DNA from: JANWXD01 sp037446115
Lineage (GTDB): Bacteria; Acidobacteriota; Terriglobia; Bryobacterales; Bryobacteraceae
Assembly: GCA_037446115.1 (NCBI GenBank)
Contig: JBBIJF010000003.1
Location: forward strand, 62,001 to 126,000
Length of the DNA stretch: 64,000 nucleotides
Direction of reading: 5' to 3'
Position numbers and translations under genes: made by a program. The notes under the pieces were generated by a model that saw nothing but the letters and a program-made list of their open reading frames with translations, was not told where the DNA came from and did no database searches. Shown piece by piece: positions 18,246-27,898 of this stretch. The stretch's first letter is position 1, and each line of letters opens with the position of its first letter.

Positions 18246-19658
18246 TCAGGCTGTCCATTCGGTGTGGAAGAACTGCCCCCGTGGCTTGTCAACCCGCTCG
18301 TAGGTGTGAGCGCCGAAGTAATCCCGCTGCGCCTGGATCAAGTTGGCCGGCAGGCGCTCGGAACGGTAACTGTCAATGTAGCCGAGCGCGGCGGCCAGCC
18401 CGAGGCACGGCACGCCGTGGCCGGCCGCCTCGCACACCACCGCCCGCAGCGCCGGATGCAACTCATTAACCAGCGCAGCGAAGCGGCCATCCAGCAGCAG
18501 GTTCGCCAGATCTGCATTCTCCTCGAAGGCCGTCTTGATCGCGTCCAGCAGGCGGGCCCGGATGATGCAGCCGCCTTTCCAGGTGCGGGCGATTTCGGCA
18601 AACCGCAGTCCGTAGTCGTATTCCCGGGATGCCTCGCGCATGAGGGCGAAGCCTTGCGCATAGCTGGTCACGACCGCCAGCCGCAGGGCGTCATGGAGCA
18701 GGCCGAGGAATCGCTCCCGGTCGCCATCGAACGGCTTGCAGGGCCCGAGCAGGACCTTGGCCGCCTGCATGCGCTCGTCCTTGAAGGCCGACAGAATCCG
18801 CGCCTCCAACCCTGCGTGGATCGTGGGAATCGCCACCCCCACGTCGAGCGCGTTCTGGGAAGTCCACTTGCCCGTGCCTTTCTGTCCAGCGCGGTCCAGA
18901 ATGACCTCCACGAGCGGCAGGCCGGTTTCCGGATCCGTCCTGCCGACAATGTGGGCGGTGATTTCGATCAGATACGAACTCAGAGGGCCTTCGTTCCAGC
19001 GGGCGAAAACGGACTGCATCTCCGCCGCGCTCATGCCGAGCACGCGCCTCATGATGTCGTAGCTTTCGGCGATGAGCTGCATGATGCCGTATTCCATGCC
19101 GTTGTGGACCATCTTGACGTAGTGGCCGGCGCCTCCTTTGCCCATGTAGGCGCAGCAGGGCCCGTCGTCGGTCCGGGCGGCGATACGCGTCAGAATCGGT
19201 TCGAGCAGGCGGTAGGCCTCTTCGGACCCTCCGGGCATCAGGGAGGGACCATGCAGAGCGCCTTCCTCGCCTCCGCTGACGCCCATGCCGACATAGAGGA
19301 TTCCCGCGGCCTCCAGCTCGCGTCCCCGGCGGTCGGTGTCCTGAAAAAACGAGTTGCCGCCGTCCACGACAATGTCTCCGCGATCCAGCAACGGCCGGAG
19401 CTCGCCGAGCACCGCATCCACCGGTTTGCCCGCCGGAACCATAACCAGAATCTTGCGGGGCCGGGCGAGCGAGGCCGCCAGTTCCTGAAGGGAGCCCACC
19501 GCGGTCATGCGCTTTCCTGCCCATTTGTTTCGGGCGGCTTGCGCTTTGGCAGGATCCACGTCATAACCCGCCACCGAGAACCCTTTGCTTTCCACGTTCA
19601 GAGCCAGATTCTGGCCCATGACTCCCAGGCCGATGATGCCGAAGTCGTACTGCGCCAT
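18246..19658 (-). CDS. gnd: 6-phosphogluconate dehydrogenase, decarboxylating
   Basis: A 470-residue protein of standard length. The NADP motif GIIGLGVMGQNLALN is at residues 8-22, the substrate loop GGEEGALHGPSLMPGG is present, and GTGKWTSQNALD matches the catalytic-domain signature. The C terminus is complete (RGQFFHTEW). It oxidatively decarboxylates 6-phosphogluconate to ribulose-5-phosphate with NADP+. It is the first gene of a minus-strand group with the KDG kinase, a KdsC-like phosphatase and an ACT protein. A TTATAAGG element on the minus strand near 19691-19698 is a possible promoter. Confidence 0.97.
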   Translation of the reverse strand: MAQYDFGIIGLGVMGQNLALNVESKGFSVAGYDVDPAKAQAARNKWAGKRMTAVGSLQELAASLARPRKILVMVPAGKPVDAVLGELRPLLDRGDIVVDGGNSFFQDTDRRGRELEAAGILYVGMGVSGGEEGALHGPSLMPGGSEEAYRLLEPILTRIAARTDDGPCCAYMGKGGAGHYVKMVHNGMEYGIMQLIAESYDIMRRVLGMSAAEMQSVFARWNEGPLSSYLIEITAHIVGRTDPETGLPLVEVILDRAGQKGTGKWTSQNALDVGVAIPTIHAGLEARILSAFKDERMQAAKVLLGPCKPFDGDRERFLGLLHDALRLAVVTSYAQGFALMREASREYDYGLRFAEIARTWKGGCIIRARLLDAIKTAFEENADLANLLLDGRFAALVNELHPALRAVVCEAAGHGVPCLGLAAALGYIDSYRSERLPANLIQAQRDYFGAHTYERVDKPRGQFFHTEWTA

Positions 19659-19738
19659 GCGGGCTGTCCTTTCGGGAAGGGTTACTCTCCCTTATAACAC
19701 GCGCGCTGTTGCGGGCAGGAAAGCCGGATCCGGTTCCG

Positions 19739-19744
19739 TACAAT
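19739..19744 (+). promoter_or_regulatory. -10-like element overlapping the first ATG of the tilS frame
   Basis: TACAAT at 19739-19744 overlaps the in-frame ATG at 19743. If it is a real -10 element, translation must begin at the next ATG (19767). No convincing -35 was found. Confidence 0.35.
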
Positions 19745-19766
19745 GAAAGCAACGAGATCCCGCCCG

Positions 19767-21179
19767 ATGATCGAACGTGTGGCCGCCACGATCGAACGCT
19801 ACCGCATGTTCCGGCCGGGGGACCGGGTCGGCGTAGCGGTCTCCGGCGGAGCGGACTCGGTCTGCCTGCTGCACGTACTGCGGGAGCTTGCGCCGCGATG
19901 GGCGCTGCGCCTCAGCGTGCTGCACCTGGATCACCGCCTGCGGGGAGAGGCCTCGCGGGCCGATGCCGAGTTTGTCCGGGAACTGGCGGCCGGGCTCAGC
20001 TTGCCGTTCTATCCGGGAGAAGCCGACGTGCGGAGTTTGCGCGAAGCGACCGGGGAGAACCTGGAGCAGGCCGCCCGCAACGCGCGGCGCGATTTTTTCC
20101 TGGGTTTTCTCCGAGGCGGCCTTCTGGATCGCGTCGCTCTGGGACACACCCGCTCGGATCAGGCCGAGACGGTGATGTTCCGGGTCCTGCGCGGCACCGG
20201 ACTCAGCGGGCTGGCCGGCATCCTGCCGGTCACGGCGGAAGGCTTTGTCCGGCCGCTTCTCGAAGTCAGTCGCCCGGACGTGCTCGCTTATCTCGGTTCG
20301 CGCGGACTGTCGTGGCGCGAGGACGCGACCAACCAGGATCCGGCCCTGGCCCGGAACCGCATCCGGCACCAGCTACTGCCGGCCTTGCAGCGGGACTGGA
20401 ATCCTCGACTGGAAGCGGCTCTTGCCCGGCTCGCCGCCCTCGCACAAGAAGAGGAGGAGTACTGGCGCGTGGAAACCGGCCGGCTGGAGGCGGCCCACGC
20501 CGTCAGGCGCGGCCGGGCGTATTTCGTCCGGGTCCGCCCCCTCAGCGAACTCCCGCGGCCCCTGGCCCGGCGTCTGGTGCGGCGCCTGATCGAGCGCGCG
20601 CGCGGAGATCTGCGGCGCATCGAGTACGAACATGTGGAACAAGCCCTGGAGCTGGCGCGCCGGGAGAAGGGCGACGGCAGGATTTGCCTTCCGGGACTCG
20701 TGGTCTGGCGCTCGTTCGACTGGGTCCGCTTTTCCCCCTCCGGTGAGGACTTTCCGCAGACATTCCGCCGGGAAGTGGCGATCCCGGGCTGTTATCCGCT
20801 CCCCGATGGCGGCCGATTGCGGCTCGAACTGGCCGAGGCCCGTGCAGGTGCACTGTGCGCTTCGGGTTATAATCGGGGTGGGAGTCATTTGGTTGATCGG
20901 GAACGCATCCGGGGGTTGCTCGAGCTTCGAAGCTGGATTCCCGGAGACCGATACCGTCCGGCGGGGCATACGACGGTACGAAATCTTGCCGATTTGTTTC
21001 AACGGGCGCGCATTCCCCTTTGGGAACGTGGCTCGTGGCCCGTATTGGAAAGCGGTGGGCGGATTGTGTGGTCCCGGGGCTTCGGCGCCGCAGCCGAGCT
21101 GGTTCCGGATGCGCAAACTCGTTGGGTACTAAAGATTTCCGAGGCGCCGGAATCTCCGGAAGCGCCGGAAACGTCTTAA
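19767..21179 (+). CDS. tilS: tRNA(Ile)-lysidine synthase
   Basis: A 470-residue PP-loop ATPase. The P-loop SGGADS is at residues 26-31, with HLDHRLRG and LGHTRSDQAETV following, and the typical C-terminal TilS domain closes the protein (RSWIPGDRYRP and VRNLADLFQRARIP). It converts C34 of the AUA-reading tRNA(Ile) to lysidine. The ATG at 19767 was chosen over 19743 because the earlier one overlaps a TACAAT element; the extra 8 residues would not alter the fold. It precedes ftsH by 51 bases, the tilS-ftsH order seen in many bacteria. Confidence 0.93.
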   Translation: MIERVAATIERYRMFRPGDRVGVAVSGGADSVCLLHVLRELAPRWALRLSVLHLDHRLRGEASRADAEFVRELAAGLSLPFYPGEADVRSLREATGENLEQAARNARRDFFLGFLRGGLLDRVALGHTRSDQAETVMFRVLRGTGLSGLAGILPVTAEGFVRPLLEVSRPDVLAYLGSRGLSWREDATNQDPALARNRIRHQLLPALQRDWNPRLEAALARLAALAQEEEEYWRVETGRLEAAHAVRRGRAYFVRVRPLSELPRPLARRLVRRLIERARGDLRRIEYEHVEQALELARREKGDGRICLPGLVVWRSFDWVRFSPSGEDFPQTFRREVAIPGCYPLPDGGRLRLELAEARAGALCASGYNRGGSHLVDRERIRGLLELRSWIPGDRYRPAGHTTVRNLADLFQRARIPLWERGSWPVLESGGRIVWSRGFGAAAELVPDAQTRWVLKISEAPESPEAPETS

Positions 21180-21230
21180 TGGGCAGAAGGCCACAGCCCG
21201 AAGGCACGCTTCCGGCGGCCGGGAGGAGTG

Positions 21231-23144
21231 ATGAATAACAGTAACGTCAAGACGGCGATCCTTTGGGCGGTTCTGATTTGCGTTGCCGTGTTGTTGTGGA
21301 TTGTGGTGCGCACCGGCAAGGCCCGCCCGGAGATTCCGATCACCTTCAGCCGCTTCCTCACGGACGTGGAGGCGGGAAAGGTCGAATCGGTCACGATTGC
21401 CGGCACCGAGGTACGCGGCGTTTATAAAGACAAAACCGGCCTGCGGACGCTGATTCCTGTCAACTACCCCGATGTCTACAAGCTGCTGCGCGAAAAGAAC
21501 GTGGAGGTGGAGATCAAGGAAGCCGGCTCCTCGCACTGGGTCTCCATCCTGATCAACGCCATTCCGTTCATCCTGCTGCTGGCGTTCTGGATTTTCATGA
21601 TGCGCCAGATGCAAAGCGGGGGCAACAAGGCTCTCAGTTTCGGCAAGAGCCGCGCGCGGCTGCATTCTTCGCAGCAGAAAAAGGTGACTTTCAAGGACGT
21701 GGCGGGGGTGGACGAGGCCAAGGAAGAGCTGCAAGAGATCATCGAGTTTCTCAAGGAGCCGCAGAAGTTTCAGAAACTGGGAGGCCGCATCCCCAAGGGC
21801 GTGTTGCTGATCGGGTCGCCGGGAACGGGCAAGACGCTGCTGGCGCGGGCGGTGGCGGGCGAAGCCAACGTCCCCTTCTTCTCTATCTCGGGTTCGGACT
21901 TCGTCGAGATGTTTGTGGGCGTCGGCGCCAGCCGCGTGCGCGACCTCTTCGAACAGGGTAAGAAAAACGCGCCGTGCATCATCTTCATTGACGAAATTGA
22001 CGCGGTGGGCCGCCACCGGGGGGCGGGCCTGGGCGGCGGTCACGATGAGCGCGAGCAGACGCTGAACCAGCTGCTGGTGGAAATGGACGGCTTCGAATCG
22101 AACGACGGCGTGATTCTCATGGCGGCCACCAATCGCCCGGACGTGCTCGATCCGGCTCTGCTCCGCCCGGGACGCTTTGACCGGCGCGTGGTGGTGGGCC
22201 GGCCCGACGTCAAGGGGCGGGAGGAGATCCTCAAGGTGCACACCCGCAAGACTCCGCTGGCCGATGACGTGGACCTGTCGGTGATCGCCCGGAGCACGCC
22301 GGGGTTTGCGGGCGCCGACTTGGCCAATCTGGTCAACGAAGCGGCTCTTCTGGCCGCCCGCCAGAACCGCAAGGTCGTCACCATGGCCGACTTCGAGCTG
22401 GCCAAGGACAAGGTGCTGATGGGCGTGGAGCGCAAGTCGCTGATCATCAGCGAAGAGGAGAAACGCAACACGGCCTACCACGAGGCGGGCCATGCGCTGG
22501 TTGCGGCCATGCTGCCGAGCGCCGACCCCGTCCACAAGGTGACGATCATCCCCCGCGGCATGGCCCTCGGCGTCACCATGCAGCTGCCGATGGACGACAA
22601 GCACTCCTACACCAAGGAGTATCTGGAGGCGCAGCTGGCGATTCTGATGGCGGGGCGCATCGCCGAAGAGAAATTCATGCACCACATCACCACGGGCGCC
22701 GGCAACGACATTGAGCGCGCCACCGAACTGGCCCGCAAGATGGTCTGCGAGTGGGGCATGAGCGACATGGGTCCGCTCAGCTTCGGCAAGAAGGAGGAGC
22801 AGATCTTCCTGGGCCGGGAAATCGCCCAGCACCGCGATTACAGCGAACAGACCGCGATCGAGATTGACCGCCAGGTGCGCAAGCTGGTGGAGACCGCCTA
22901 CCAGCGCGCCTCGCAGATCATCGAAGAGCACTCCGACGCGCTGGTGCGCATCGCGGAAGCCCTGCTGGAGCGCGAAGTCCTCGAGGGGGCCGAAGTCAAG
23001 CAGCTCATCGAGGGCATCCCGCTGCCGGCACGGTCGCCGGCCGCGCCGCCGGGCGGGGACAGCGGCACGCAGCCCGTGTTGCGCCCGGAAGGCGGGCGCC
23101 GCGTGCCGGGACTTCGTGAGGGGGAGCGGCCGCAGCCTGCGTGA
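21231..23144 (+). CDS. ftsH: ATP-dependent zinc metalloprotease FtsH
   Basis: A 637-residue membrane-anchored AAA+ protease. Transmembrane helices are at about residues 9-27 and 105-124. Walker A is GSPGTGKT at 195-202 (serine where many FtsH have proline), Walker B is IFIDEID at 251-257, and the zinc site is HEAGH at 417-421. It degrades misfolded membrane and regulatory proteins. The C terminus is proline/glycine-rich. ATG at 21231 is preferred over the GTG at 21228, since the latter lies directly on the GGGAGGAG ribosome site. The stop overlaps the HAD gene by 4 bases. Confidence 0.97.
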   Translation: MNNSNVKTAILWAVLICVAVLLWIVVRTGKARPEIPITFSRFLTDVEAGKVESVTIAGTEVRGVYKDKTGLRTLIPVNYPDVYKLLREKNVEVEIKEAGSSHWVSILINAIPFILLLAFWIFMMRQMQSGGNKALSFGKSRARLHSSQQKKVTFKDVAGVDEAKEELQEIIEFLKEPQKFQKLGGRIPKGVLLIGSPGTGKTLLARAVAGEANVPFFSISGSDFVEMFVGVGASRVRDLFEQGKKNAPCIIFIDEIDAVGRHRGAGLGGGHDEREQTLNQLLVEMDGFESNDGVILMAATNRPDVLDPALLRPGRFDRRVVVGRPDVKGREEILKVHTRKTPLADDVDLSVIARSTPGFAGADLANLVNEAALLAARQNRKVVTMADFELAKDKVLMGVERKSLIISEEEKRNTAYHEAGHALVAAMLPSADPVHKVTIIPRGMALGVTMQLPMDDKHSYTKEYLEAQLAILMAGRIAEEKFMHHITTGAGNDIERATELARKMVCEWGMSDMGPLSFGKKEEQIFLGREIAQHRDYSEQTAIEIDRQVRKLVETAYQRASQIIEEHSDALVRIAEALLEREVLEGAEVKQLIEGIPLPARSPAAPPGGDSGTQPVLRPEGGRRVPGLREGERPQPA

Positions 23145-23821
23145 TTCCCGCGTTCCCGGTCTACCTGTTCGACGTAGACGGCACACTGCTGGACTCGGCT
23201 CCCGACATCTGTGCCGCACTCCAGGGCGTGCTCGACGGCGTGGTGCCCGGCGGAGTTCGCGATTCGTTGCTCCGCGCCTACATCGGCCGCCACCTCGCCG
23301 ACCTGTTCGGCGATCTGCTGCCGGGATCGCCGCAGGAGATCATCCAGGGCCTGATCGAACGGTATCGCTCCTCCTACCGCGGACGGCGGCACGCCTCGAC
23401 CACGATCTTTCCAGGCGTTGCGGAGGCTCTCGAGCGGCTGGGGGGCCGGAAGTCCACGGCCACCACCAAGAGCACCGCCGGCACGGTCGAAGTGCTGGAG
23501 CGGTTTGGGCTGCGCGAATACTTTGACCATATCCAGGGAACGGACGGCTTTCCCAGCAAGCCGGCCCCGGATGTGATCTTCCGGGCGCTCGAGGCCCTCA
23601 AGGCGTGTCCCGAGGAGTGTCTTCTGGTGGGAGATTCGCCGGCAGACATGGAGGCCGGACGCAGAGCCGGCGTGCGGATCTGCGCCGTGCGTTACGGCTA
23701 CGGTGATCCCGGCGAACTGGCGCGCTGGCAGCCCGATTACTGGGTCTCGGACCTGCGCGAACTGGTGGGAAACGGCTCCGCAACGGCGAGCTCCGGTCGC
23801 CTCAGTCATTCGATGCGGTAA
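23141..23821 (+). CDS. HAD hydrolase, phosphoglycolate-phosphatase-like
   Basis: A 226-residue protein from a GTG start that overlaps the ftsH stop (GTGA). Motif I is FDVDGTLLDSAPD, motif II is in TTKS, motif III is the K of SKPAPD, and motif IV is GDSPADM. An alpha-helical cap (residues ~20-85) is between motif I and II. The pattern matches Gph-type phosphatases, which clear 2-phosphoglycolate, but PPi or nucleotide phosphatases share it. Its last 16 bases overlap the tail of the convergent membrane glycosyltransferase gene. Confidence 0.82.
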   Translation: MIPAFPVYLFDVDGTLLDSAPDICAALQGVLDGVVPGGVRDSLLRAYIGRHLADLFGDLLPGSPQEIIQGLIERYRSSYRGRRHASTTIFPGVAEALERLGGRKSTATTKSTAGTVEVLERFGLREYFDHIQGTDGFPSKPAPDVIFRALEALKACPEECLLVGDSPADMEAGRRAGVRICAVRYGYGDPGELARWQPDYWVSDLRELVGNGSATASSGRLSHSMR

Positions 23822-26019
23822 AGCCGCGCTCCGGCGCGTTCCGCCAGAAACACGAGGCCCCATTCGCCGGCTCGCGTCCGGAAATCCTCCGCGCGAAAAT
23901 CCGAGTCGTGGATGAGCAGGTAGCGGACGCCGCGCTGTCGCACGGCTTCGGTTGCGCGGCGGCGCAGATCCGGCGGCAGGGGCGCCTCGGAGAAGCGCGG
24001 CTCACCCAGAAGCTTCCAGCCGCCCGCCGCGTCCAGTCCTTCCAGCCGCAGGCGCGTCCGGCCGTGGTCCTGGGAGCACTCCAGCACGACCCGGCTGACC
24101 TGCCGCTCCCGTCCGAGATCGAGTTCGACAAACATACCGGGCCGCATCGCCTCCCAGCTGCGCCAGCGTGTGGCGGGATTCTCATCAAAGGCCAGTTCGA
24201 TCTCCCAGGGGTTGGGGTTCGCCGCCATCCGCCAGAGCGGTTCCCGGGCGAGGCGCTGCTCTCCGCTGTAGACCTGGAATTCATTCACCGCCCAGAGTTC
24301 GGTGTCTGACCTGCCGGTTTGTACGACCCGCAGCCTGCGCAGCCGCTCGGGAACGAAGTCGAAAGTGAAGCGCCAGACCGGGTGGTACTCGTCAATGATC
24401 GGCGTCCAGAGAATGTCACCGAGGGTATGGTTGAAGGCGGCCGTGTAAGCCACCAGAATCTCCCGCGTCGTATACGCCTCCGAGACCCGCTGCCAGGCGA
24501 AAACCTTCTCCCCCGGCGGGACGAACTGCTCAATCATGCGCGCGATCGGATAGCCCGCCCAGCGGCGGTTCAGCCATTCCTCCTCCGGCACGATGCGCAA
24601 CGCTTCCCGCCAAGTGACGCGCTCCAGGCGCCAGCAATAGGGGTCGGCGTACATCTTGATGTGACTCGGCCAGGAAATCAGAGCGTGAAAGACGACAAGC
24701 AGGGGCGCGATTCCGGGCACCCTCGTGAAGACCATCGCCATGGCCAGGGCAAGGAACGGCGCCGCGGGGATCAGGAAGCGCGTGCCGATATTGGTGAAGT
24801 AGGTCGCCCCGAAAACGGCGGCCCCCAGTAGCAGCCGGCGTCCCTGCAGCCACCGCAGGGAGAACAATGCCAGCGGCGCCAGCAGGAAAACCGGACCGAG
24901 CAACCCGGCCAACACGCGCCCTCGCACGGTGACTTCGAGGGGAATGTCCGCGTAGTGTTCCAGACCCGGATAATGGCGCATGTGCCAGGTGTACTCCTTC
25001 TCGAAGGACACGTGAACGTAAGGATTGCGGAACCACGTGTTAAGAAACGGCGAAAACGGGTTGTCCACGACGATCCAGTTTTTTGCCGCCCAGGGCGCGG
25101 CCATCAGCGCCGCGCAAAGGCTCAGGACGGCCAGCGGACCGAGCAGCGGACGGCGTTGCCGGCGGAGCTTCCAGGCCACAAAGCCGGCAGCGTAGGGGAA
25201 AGCGACGAACGCCGTGTACTTGGCGGCGTAAGCGAAGCCGGCCAGCAGTCCGATGGGAATCAGCAAGCCCGGAGTGCGCTCGCGGTCCCAGATCTCCAGC
25301 AGGTAGAAAACCGCGAAGGCCACGGCGGCGAGCGCCACGTCCACGTAGGCGCTGGTGCCGTCAATGCCTACCACGGGGCTCAGATAAAACAGAAGCGCTC
25401 CGGCGGCGCCGGCGCTCGCGACTCCGAAACGCCGCCCCCAGGCGATCATCCCGAAGGGCAGCCATGCCAGGAAGGCGAAGTGCACGAGCGAGGCCGCCGA
25501 ATGGCGGCCGAAGGCGAACGCATACAGAAACAGCAGCTCGACGCCCTGCGACAGGCTGGCGTACATGTTCGTGGTGATGCGGGGAAAGCCGCGCTCGCGT
25601 AAATAGCGGGAGACCAGGCCGAGATGATATTCCGTGCCGTCGGCGCTGATCTCGGGCGCCATGGCGTTGAAGAAGTACAGTGCCGTGTAGACCGCGAACA
25701 CGGCTGCAAACAGCCGTGCCCAGAAACGATCGCCGGGCGGAAGCCGCCCGGGAGCGCGACGGTGTGCCCCTCGGCTGAAAGCAAGGACGATCACGCCGAG
25801 ACCCAGCGCCAGAAGGACCCCTTTGTAGAGCAGGCCTGCGGCGGCCAGCCAGAAGACCAGCGCACTCAGGCACGCCGACCCCGTAACGAAGGCCAGAAAA
25901 TCCTCCTCGAGGCGGTGAAGCTGCACGCCGAGCTTCCGGAGCAGCAGCCGCCCAAGAAGCCAGGAGACCAGAACGGTGAACGCCGCGCCGAACAGGATAT
26001 AAACCGGCTGTGGGATCAC
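23806..26019 (-). CDS. GT-C (family 39-like) membrane glycosyltransferase with discoidin-like C-terminal domain
   Basis: A 737-residue protein. About ten to twelve hydrophobic helices occupy residues 1-470, with an acidic first loop after the early helices (FFNAMAPEISADGTEYH), typical of polyprenyl-phosphate-sugar dependent GT-C enzymes. Residues from about 560 to 670 look like an F5/8 type C (discoidin) domain: WEIELAFDENPATRWRSW and FVELDLGRERQVSRVVL. The enzyme would transfer a sugar on the periplasmic side; donor and acceptor are unknown. The GTG at 26019 overlaps the end of the lipoprotein gene (GTGA), and it closes the nth-tldD-tldE chain. The longer frame to 26133 lies inside the lipoprotein gene. 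Confidence 0.72.
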   Translation of the reverse strand: MIPQPVYILFGAAFTVLVSWLLGRLLLRKLGVQLHRLEEDFLAFVTGSACLSALVFWLAAAGLLYKGVLLALGLGVIVLAFSRGAHRRAPGRLPPGDRFWARLFAAVFAVYTALYFFNAMAPEISADGTEYHLGLVSRYLRERGFPRITTNMYASLSQGVELLFLYAFAFGRHSAASLVHFAFLAWLPFGMIAWGRRFGVASAGAAGALLFYLSPVVGIDGTSAYVDVALAAVAFAVFYLLEIWDRERTPGLLIPIGLLAGFAYAAKYTAFVAFPYAAGFVAWKLRRQRRPLLGPLAVLSLCAALMAAPWAAKNWIVVDNPFSPFLNTWFRNPYVHVSFEKEYTWHMRHYPGLEHYADIPLEVTVRGRVLAGLLGPVFLLAPLALFSLRWLQGRRLLLGAAVFGATYFTNIGTRFLIPAAPFLALAMAMVFTRVPGIAPLLVVFHALISWPSHIKMYADPYCWRLERVTWREALRIVPEEEWLNRRWAGYPIARMIEQFVPPGEKVFAWQRVSEAYTTREILVAYTAAFNHTLGDILWTPIIDEYHPVWRFTFDFVPERLRRLRVVQTGRSDTELWAVNEFQVYSGEQRLAREPLWRMAANPNPWEIELAFDENPATRWRSWEAMRPGMFVELDLGRERQVSRVVLECSQDHGRTRLRLEGLDAAGGWKLLGEPRFSEAPLPPDLRRRATEAVRQRGVRYLLIHDSDFRAEDFRTRAGEWGLVFLAERAGARLYRIE

Positions 26020-26552
26020 GGGAGAAAACCCGCGCCCTGGAGGATGAACCCCAGACGTGTACCGTCGCGCGGATCCACGTAGACTTTGTCGGCCTCGATC
26101 GTAACCCGCACCAGTTCCCCCGCGTGTAACCACCCGTCGGGCACGGGCTGTTCAAAGCGGCGGGGCCCCGGAGTCTCGAATCGGAGGGCGCCGAGGGGCC
26201 TGCCGTTCACCGAGACCGTGAGGGTAACCGGGCCGGTCTGCGCGAAGGTCGCCTCGGCCACCACCACGTCCGCGACGAATCGGAGACCGCGAACCTGGCG
26301 CGTGAGGAATTGCAGTTCCGCGCGCCCGGAAGCCCAGCGCCAGGCGCCCGCCTCCACCTTTCGGTTCACGCCCCCGACCAGGTGGATTTCCGCATCCGGA
26401 TCGCTCATGGCCACGAAAGCCCGCAGGCGGGTGGGCTCCGCTCCCGTCAACGGCTTGCGCTCGATGGGCGGCGTGAACAGATCCGGGGAACGGGAGCAAC
26501 CGGCCGGCCCGAGGATCGCCAGCGGCACGAGCGCCGCGAGCCTCCGCCTCAT
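26016..26552 (-). CDS. Putative lipoprotein of unknown function
   Basis: A 178-residue protein with a short basic start, a hydrophobic stretch and a cysteine at residue 19 (LGPAGC), where the position -3 residue is proline, so the lipobox is not canonical. The rest is beta-rich and ends with LVRVTIEADKVYVDPRDG. No family is recognised. Its start overlaps the stop of the tldE-like gene and its end overlaps the GT gene, so it is translationally coupled in the chain. The longer open frame to 27251 is a shadow of tldE. Confidence 0.65.
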   Translation of the reverse strand: MRRRLAALVPLAILGPAGCSRSPDLFTPPIERKPLTGAEPTRLRAFVAMSDPDAEIHLVGGVNRKVEAGAWRWASGRAELQFLTRQVRGLRFVADVVVAEATFAQTGPVTLTVSVNGRPLGALRFETPGPRRFEQPVPDGWLHAGELVRVTIEADKVYVDPRDGTRLGFILQGAGFLP

Positions 26553-27874
26553 ACAGCGTCGGAAACGCTGGTGAACTGGAAGTTGCCCGACACCAGGGGA
26601 GGCACCACCACGGAGCCCCCTTCGGCTCCCTGGACCCGCTCCGGCCGCCCGGCGCGCTGCGCATTCTCGAGCAGGCGCACCGGACTCTCGTTGAAACGAA
26701 GGTTCATCACGGGCCGGGAGATCTTGCCGTTCTCGATGAGGAACAACCCGTCGCGCGTCAGCCCGGTGAGCTGGAGCGTCTGTGGGTTGACGACGCGGAT
26801 GTACCAGAAGCGGGTCACCAGAAGGCCGCGCTCCGTGTGCCGGATCAGCTCGTCCAGGCTCTCCTGGCCGCCATCCATGACCAGGGACCCGGGAAAGCCG
26901 GTGGGTGGGTTGCCTGTCTTCGCGCCCCAGTAGCGGGTATAGACGAGGTTGCGGATGACGCCCTTTTCGACCCAGGCAATCCGGCGCGCGGGCAACCATT
27001 CGCTGGTCCAGGGGGTTGCGGGCAGGCGCGGGTCGAAGGGGTCGCTGCGCAAGCTGATGAACTCGGGAAACAACTTTTCGCCTAGCCGCGTGCCGCCTCC
27101 CTTCTTGCTCAGGAAGGAGCGGCCCTCTTCGGCGGCGCGCGCGTCGAGGGCGAAGCCCATGCGCCCGATGAGGTCCCCTACCGCCGTCGCCTCCAGCACC
27201 ACGGTGTAGGCTCCCGGCTCCAGCCGCTCCGGCTTCCGCCAGCGAAGGCACTTCTCCACCGCCCGGGCGGCGATTTCCTCACCGCGAATCTCTGCGATCC
27301 GTAACGAGGGCCGGCCGGCCCATCCGGAACTGGACCCGTCCGGGGTGCGGACCGTAACGGTGAGCCGTGCATCCGCCGAACGGTCATAGCCGAACAGTTT
27401 GTTTTTGTTGGCGACTGCGCGGACCGAAGCGGACCGGAGGAAGAAACCAGCTGCCACCAGGTGATTTTTCTTCGCCGCCGCGATGGCGGCCGCCACGTGC
27501 GGGATCATCTCCGCCGTGCGTGCCCGCGCCGTGGCTTCGTCGTAATCGCTGGTTTCCGGATACTCCTGCGGGCCCAGAGGAGGCATGTGCTCCGGGTTTT
27601 GCGGGGCCAACGCCGCCAGTTCCTCGGAGCGTCGCACCACCGCTTCGAGACTGGCCGGATCCACTTCGGTGGTTTCCGCCGTGCCGCTGCGCCCGTCGCG
27701 TGTCGAGGTGACGGTGACGGACCGCTCCAGAACCACACCGGAGGTGGTCACGCCGTTGTTGGCGAAGCGAACGTTGGCCTGCTCGGAGGCGGCCAGTACC
27801 ACGCTGCACTCCGGGAGCTTGGAGAAGGAAAGGATCGTGTCGGCAAGCTTGCGGGCTTCGTCTCGCGTCCACAT
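26549..27874 (-). CDS. TldE/PmbA-type protein (TldD/PmbA family)
   Basis: A 441-residue TldD/PmbA family protein without the HExxxH zinc motif, as expected for the TldE (PmbA) partner. Typical elements are VVLEATAVGDLIGRMG, TGLTRDGLFLIENGKI and the conserved final NFQFTSVSDAV. TldD and TldE form a hetero-oligomeric protease that processes peptides such as microcin B17 and CcdA. It starts 24 bases after the tldD stop. No signal peptide is apparent in this subunit, unlike its partner. Confidence 0.85.
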   Translation of the reverse strand: MWTRDEARKLADTILSFSKLPECSVVLAASEQANVRFANNGVTTSGVVLERSVTVTSTRDGRSGTAETTEVDPASLEAVVRRSEELAALAPQNPEHMPPLGPQEYPETSDYDEATARARTAEMIPHVAAAIAAAKKNHLVAAGFFLRSASVRAVANKNKLFGYDRSADARLTVTVRTPDGSSSGWAGRPSLRIAEIRGEEIAARAVEKCLRWRKPERLEPGAYTVVLEATAVGDLIGRMGFALDARAAEEGRSFLSKKGGGTRLGEKLFPEFISLRSDPFDPRLPATPWTSEWLPARRIAWVEKGVIRNLVYTRYWGAKTGNPPTGFPGSLVMDGGQESLDELIRHTERGLLVTRFWYIRVVNPQTLQLTGLTRDGLFLIENGKISRPVMNLRFNESPVRLLENAQRAGRPERVQGAEGGSVVVPPLVSGNFQFTSVSDAV

Positions 27875-27898
27875 GATGCTCCAGCGCCTCCTCGCGCT

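Noticed and set aside
21129..23219. A 696-codon open frame antisense to ftsH
   Set aside because: It is the mirror frame of a GC-rich coding gene. It has no recognisable domain and overlaps a strongly supported gene throughout.
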